NCBI GenBank assembly: GCA_010015675.1
Contig: ML977003.1
Coordinates: forward strand, 492,440 to 556,439
Source of the DNA: Byssothecium circinans
Taxonomy: Eukaryota > Ascomycota > Dothideomycetes > Pleosporales > Massarinaceae
Length of the DNA: 64,000 nucleotides
Direction of reading: 5' to 3'
Shown: positions 60,083-64,000 of the stretch, one piece after another
How the letters are laid out: every line of letters starts with the position of its first letter
Numbering within the stretch: position 1 is the stretch's first letter
The notes under the pieces: model-generated
What the model was told of the DNA's origin: nothing
Database searches by the model: none
Seen by the model: only the letters and a program-made list of their open reading frames with translations
Position numbers and translations under genes: made by a program

Positions 60083-61056
60083 GTATTCCACCACCGAGAC
60101 GGCCAAACCACCGAGACGGCCACTTTTGCTTGGCAAGGAAAATCAAACTGTNNNNNNNNNNNNNNNNNNNNNNNNNNNNNNNNNNNNNNNNNNNNNNNNN
60201 NNNNNNNNNNNNNNNNNNNNNNNNNNNNNNNNNNNNNNNNNNNNNNNNNNNNNNNNNNNNNNNNNNNNNNNNNNNNNNNNNNNNNNNNNNNNNNNNNNNN
60301 NNNNNNNNNNNNNNNNNNNNNNNNNNNNNNNNNNNNNNNNNNNNNNNNNNNNNNNNNNNNNNNNNNNNNNNNNNNNNNNNNNNNNNNNNNNNNNNNNNNN
60401 NNNNNNNNNNNNNNNNNNNNNNNNNNNNNNNNNNNNNNNNNNNNNNNNNNNNNNNNNNNNNNNNNNNNNNNNNNNNNNNNNNNNNNNNNNNNNNNNNNNN
60501 NNNNNNNNNNNNNNNNNNNNNNNNNNNNNNNNNNNNNNNNNNNNNNNNNNNNNNNNNNNNNNNNNNNNNNNNNNNNNNNNNNNNNNNNNNNNNNNNNNNN
60601 NNNNNNNNNNNNNNNNNNNNNNNNNNNNNNNNNNNNNNNNNNNNNNNNNNNNNNNNNNNNNNNNNNNNNNNNNNNNNNNNNNNNNNNNNNNNNNNNNNNN
60701 NNNNNNNNNNNNNNNNNNNNNNNNNNNNNNNNNNNNNNNNNNNNNNNNNNNNNNNNNNNNNNNNNNNNNNNNNNNNNNNNNNNNNNNNNNNNNNNNNNNN
60801 NNNNNNNNNNNNNNNNNNNNNNNNNNNNNNNNNNNNNNNNNNNNNNNNNNNNNNNNNNNNNNNNNNNNNNNNNNNNNNNNNNNNNNNNNNNNNNNNNNNN
60901 NNNNNNNNNNNNNNNNNNNNNNNNNNNNNNTAGGTTTAAAATTTTGAAAGAAAATATTAAGGTTTAGCTTTGTTATTAAGATAATACTCTTTGATTTTCC
61001 TTGCCAAGAAAAAGTGGCCGCTTCGGTAGTGTGGCCGCTTCAGTGGTGGAATACGT
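60081..61056. mobile_element. DNA transposon or MITE with 67-bp terminal inverted repeats, TA target site
   Basis: The first 67 bases (60081-60147, starting ACGTATTCCACCAC) and the reverse complement of the last 67 (60990-61056) align without gaps at 59 of 67 positions. A TA dinucleotide flanks both ends (60079-60080 and 61057-61058), the target duplication of Tc1/mariner/pogo elements. Each inverted repeat contains an internal direct repeat ACCGARRCGGCCA. The interior is the gap 60152-60930, so whether it once coded a transposase is unseen; if the gap length is real the element is about 976 bp, too short for a complete transposase gene of this class. Inside the right end are about 60 bp of A/T-rich unknown sequence. 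Confidence 0.8.
60152..60930. other. Assembly gap (779 N)
   Basis: Run of N inside the inverted-repeat element. Open frames reported across it are artefacts. Confidence 0.99.
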
Positions 61057-61076
61057 TATTATTATTATTATTAACA

Positions 61077-61150
61077 TAAAGTACTATCAAATAGCCTACA
61101 CTATTAAACAACCTAAAATTCCTTAGGAATACTAACTTACTTAACTTTAT
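61077..61150 (+). repeat. Right copy of the ~73-bp direct repeat
   Basis: Begins TAAAGTACTATCAAATAG and ends CTTACTTAACTTTAT; the partner of 59937-60009. It is richer in T at positions where the left copy has C, in line with RIP on this side. Confidence 0.75.
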
Positions 61151-62373
61151 CTCTATTATTATCTATATTACTATTTAAAAATATATACTAAGTACTAGCC
61201 TCTAACTTAGAAGAACCTTCTTTATCTACTTAATATGTTCTTATATTATACCTAGCCTTACTATAGTTACTATAGTAGTAAATACCTAGTTATTATACTT
61301 TATATTTACTCTTTACTTTTACCTTCTTATAGTTCTAAACTATTCCTAATAGTTTAGAACTAATTTAGTCTACTATAAGACTATACTCTATAGTACTACT
61401 CTTTTAAAGATACTTATACTTATATATTTTTTACTTAGTTACTACTATAAGTTACTATTTAAGCTCTTTAATACATGCCTTTATTAGTGTACTACTATGC
61501 AGTATTAGTTTAGTACCTTTAATAAGCTATAAAAGCCTGCCTTATGCTATCTATAGTAACTAAGTAATAGAATTACGTACTAGCTTTAACTATAAGCTAA
61601 ATTTACATATATTACTTAGTATTCTTAATTACTATAGCATCTCTAGTAGTAGGGGTCCTAGTAAGGTATATATATATATATATATATTAAAGTAATTAAG
61701 TACTATCTACGTGTTTAAAGGGACTAGCCCTAAAGCCTTAAAGGCCTTTTAATAGTTCTAAACTATAAACACACTTAAAAATATATCTTTAAAGGCTAAT
61801 AGGAACGCTTTTTTATTAATATAAAAGATATATTAGTATACTAAGTCCTAAATAATTTTAGAGTACTTACGCTTAAGTAGTAAGAAGTATACTATATTAA
61901 GTAGCTAAAGGATATATAATAAGTATAGTAGTATATAAAGTATAAGAATCTTAATATTAATATAATAATCCTTAAAATCTTAATTTAGATAGCTTTTATA
62001 GCTATTTAAAATTAGTAACTAATAGATGCTAATAGTTCTTGCCTTTATATACATGTTAAAGTGCTTTAACTATATAAGACTAAGCTTATTATTTATCTAT
62101 CTATTCTCTAAGACTAAGAGCTTTTAATTACGTAGTATATTACCTTCTTAATACTATAAAGAGATATAGACGCGTCTTTTATATATAATAAATAGCAAGG
62201 TAAATAAACTATCTAAATATATACTCTAGATCTCTATTACCTACTTTTTATTACCTAGCTAAACTATTATAGGCCTTTCTTACTTCTCTAAGCTAGTAAC
62301 TACTTTTATAGAGCTAATAATACCTATCTAAAAGCTAGTTTTATTAAAGTTATATATATTATTATTATATATA

Positions 62374-62393
62374 ACGTATTCTACCATCAAGCT
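62374..62393 (+). mobile_element. Decayed end of a second copy of the inverted-repeat element
   Basis: After a TA, the 20 bases ACGTATTCTACCATCAAGCT match the terminal repeat of the 60081 element at about 15 of 20 positions. Four of the five changes are transitions. Confidence 0.45.
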
Positions 62394-62394
62394 A

Positions 62395-63000
62395 GTGTTA
62401 AGGTCTAGGGGGGCTTGTTACTAGAGATAGCTTAAAGAGCTTTTAGGTGATAAGGGTGCTTAAGGTTCTAGAGCTTAGTTGGTTCTCTAGAAGAGATATC
62501 AATTCATGACACACGGTAGTACTCTGATAGTACGTGGTAATATTTATCTAAGGGGCGTACACTTAGTAAACTTAGGTAAGCTTATAATCATAGAGTATAA
62601 GATACTAAATAGATTATAATCCTAAGAAGAAGATTAAATATAATTTTTACATGGTAGGAATTAAGCTCATCTATATACTAGTTGCATCTTATTATCCTAT
62701 CTATCCTATCTGTCCTAGCCCCTTGTGGGACCTCTAGGACCTCTAGGACACTAGGATAGTCACGTAACCTTGCTTACTATCTATGACCTCCTATTTAGTT
62801 ATGGCGCGCAGCTAGTTATTATATAAGTATAGCGACCCCACTTCTAGATTATAATACTATCCCTCCTCTTAGAGCTTAATATCCTTATAAGTTAATAACT
62901 ACCCTCCTATTCTATTTATTATTACTATCAACTTACTGACTGTATTGATAGTCGTGGTTCCTTCACCATAGTTACTTATTCTTATTACGCTAACTGCTAG
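62395..63000 (+). mobile_element. Possible LTR-like relic
   Basis: TGTTAAGG at 62395 follows the decayed inverted-repeat end. Downstream is a TATA-like TTATATAAGTATA near 62819, tandem TAGGACCTC units at 62730-62750, and then the coding relic at 63022. This could be an LTR with promoter leading into an internal region, but I cannot identify the second LTR or a primer-binding site. Confidence 0.3.
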
Positions 63001-63480
63001 CTTCCTTGCAAACTATCATCCTTGCATAAGCGTTGTAATAACTGTACTCGTGTTAGGCGCAGCTCATGTGAGCCTGTGGGTTTGCCTTCGCCGGATTTCT
63101 CAAAAATTGATAAGGAGATGGGTCGTCTTGAGGCGCTAAAAGAGGAGGAGGAGGAGGCTCACTTACGTGTAGAAGAGGATGTTGCTAAGGCCGCTCTACA
63201 GCACGCCCGTCTAGTAAGGGAGAAGCTCTTAAGGCTTTATAAATAAAAGAAACTACTTTATTAGAAGAAGTAGGAAATGTTTAATAAAGGAATGTCATCT
63301 ATAGAGGAATTAGAGGCGTTAGAAGTATAAGAGGCTTTACTTTAGAATATTACTTTAGTAAATCTAGAGGCCGCGCTTAGTGCCGCTACTATTAATTAGT
63401 CACCTTTTTAGAATGTTAATGCTAGTGCTTTAAGAGATACTCGCAACCTATAAGGTGTGTAACTAGTTCCTATGTGTTTT
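63001..63480 (+). pseudogene. RIP-degraded relic of a repeat-encoded Cys-motif/coiled-coil protein
   Basis: The longest open part (63022-63246) reads HKRCNNCTRVRRSSCEPVG, then KEEEEEAHLRVEEDVAKAAL, so a CxxC-x8-C motif followed by a charged coiled coil. The same frame continues with recognisable protein-like sequence (EMFNKGMSSIEELEALE, LVNLEAALSAATIN) past about ten stops up to about 63480. Every stop is TAA or TAG, none TGA. TAA and TAG arise from CAA, CAG or TGG by C-to-T change on either strand, the RIP signature. Such proteins recur as uncharacterised, repeat-associated genes in Dothideomycete genomes; I recall this only in general terms. Function unknown. Confidence 0.6.
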
Positions 63481-64000
63481 CATTCTCTAGGTAACCTTTC
63501 TACTTAATTAGGTACTCTCTTCTACCCTTTTAATCCCTCTAGTCCGTAATTTTCTTAACTTTAAATTTATTCTCTTCTTTAACTTTGTAATGGAATGTTT
63601 TCTATAATAGCGTCTTAGGGTCTGCTAGTTCTAATCTAGATATGTAGAAAACTAGATGTATCTTAGCTTCTTTAGGTAGCTAGAGTTAGTAGTTAATAGG
63701 GCTCATCCTAGCTTGTATTAAAAATAGTCTAACTTTAACGTTGTCTAGTCCTTTGCTTAGTTGTTTTATGTGAAGATTTTTCGTGAGTAGGTATACTCTA
63801 TCCTCCCTTTCTAGCTAAGGTGCTATTTTTCATTTTGTGTTTGCATGTGAAATACTTTTGCATTATGCCATTTTAAGGCTAACCTATAACTATTAGTGTA
63901 CGTTCTTTAAGTCCTCTATTATTATTAAAGCTACCGCTGCCTTGCCTCCTAGTAGTATGCGTTTAAAGAGATTTAGGTACTTCCTATAGTTTACGTAGAA

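Larger units (their letters stand above)
61057..64000. other. TA-rich repeat DNA with RIP-like decay
   Basis: From the right end of the inverted-repeat element to the window edge the sequence is strongly A/T-rich and dominated by TpA steps (TAG, TAA, CTA and TTA everywhere). It includes a TA run at 61667-61688. No intact gene. The composition contrasts sharply with 1-59 kb and is what repeat-induced point mutation (CpA to TpA) leaves in ascomycete repeats. G/C content rises again near 62400-63250, where LTR-like and coding relics remain. Confidence 0.85.

Noticed and set aside
60126..60947. Two long open frames across 60126-60947
   Set aside because: They consist of N and are an artefact of the assembly gap.

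Overview
The window is nuclear DNA of a filamentous ascomycete (Pezizomycotina), most likely a Dothideomycete. Signs are genes with many short introns (about 45-110 nt, GTRNGY donors, CTAAC/CTGAC-like branch sites, YAG acceptors), roughly balanced base composition in genes, and an abrupt switch to TA-rich DNA with RIP-type decay. A ferricrocin-type NRPS with four adenylation domains also fits Dothideomycetes. The species call is an inference; no search was possible.

Region 1 (1-31 kb) is a housekeeping block. In order: 3' part of a membrane RING-H2 ubiquitin ligase (+); mitochondrial GatA/HER2 amidotransferase subunit (+); a 25-residue copper-metallothionein-like gene with one intron (-); a peroxisomal dysferlin-domain Pex24-family protein (-); PAM16/TIM16 (+); a TRF4-type non-canonical poly(A) polymerase (+); a LITAF-domain protein (-); AAR2 (-); the ESCRT-II subunit SNF8/VPS22 (+); a PAP2 lipid phosphatase (+); eIF3c/NIP1 (-); and the DYRK-family kinase YAK1 (-, seven exons).

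Region 2 (32-57.4 kb) is an intracellular-siderophore (ferricrocin type) cluster. It holds an L-ornithine N5-monooxygenase (sidA, -), a full-size ABCB-type ABC transporter (-), and, divergent from it, a 5,384-residue NRPS read as A-T-C-A-T-C-A-T-C-A-T-C-T-C-T-C (NPS2/SidC type). SidA makes N5-hydroxyornithine, an acetylase encoded elsewhere makes N5-acetyl-N5-hydroxyornithine, and the NRPS joins three of these with neutral amino acids into a cyclic hexapeptide. Five exact copies of the iron-GATA-factor motif ATCWGATAA lie in the two cluster promoters (2.9 kb), where about one per 65 kb is expected by chance, so iron repression of the whole cluster is likely.

Region 3 (57.4-64 kb) is a decaying edge. 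A secreted single-domain protein is followed by a frameshifted remnant of an MFS transporter. Then comes a TA-flanked element with 67-nt terminal inverted repeats whose interior is an assembly gap (60152-60930), and about 3 kb of TA-rich repeat DNA with a multi-stop relic of a Cys-motif/coiled-coil protein. All of that relic's stops are TAA or TAG, as expected from RIP.

The items most worth checking are the metallothionein micro-gene (missed by ORF callers because exon 1 is 11 nt), the clustered iron-response motifs with a nearby E-box palindrome, the stop-free 108-nt intron in sidA, the odd core motifs in NRPS domains A1 and C3, and the inverted-repeat element around the gap.
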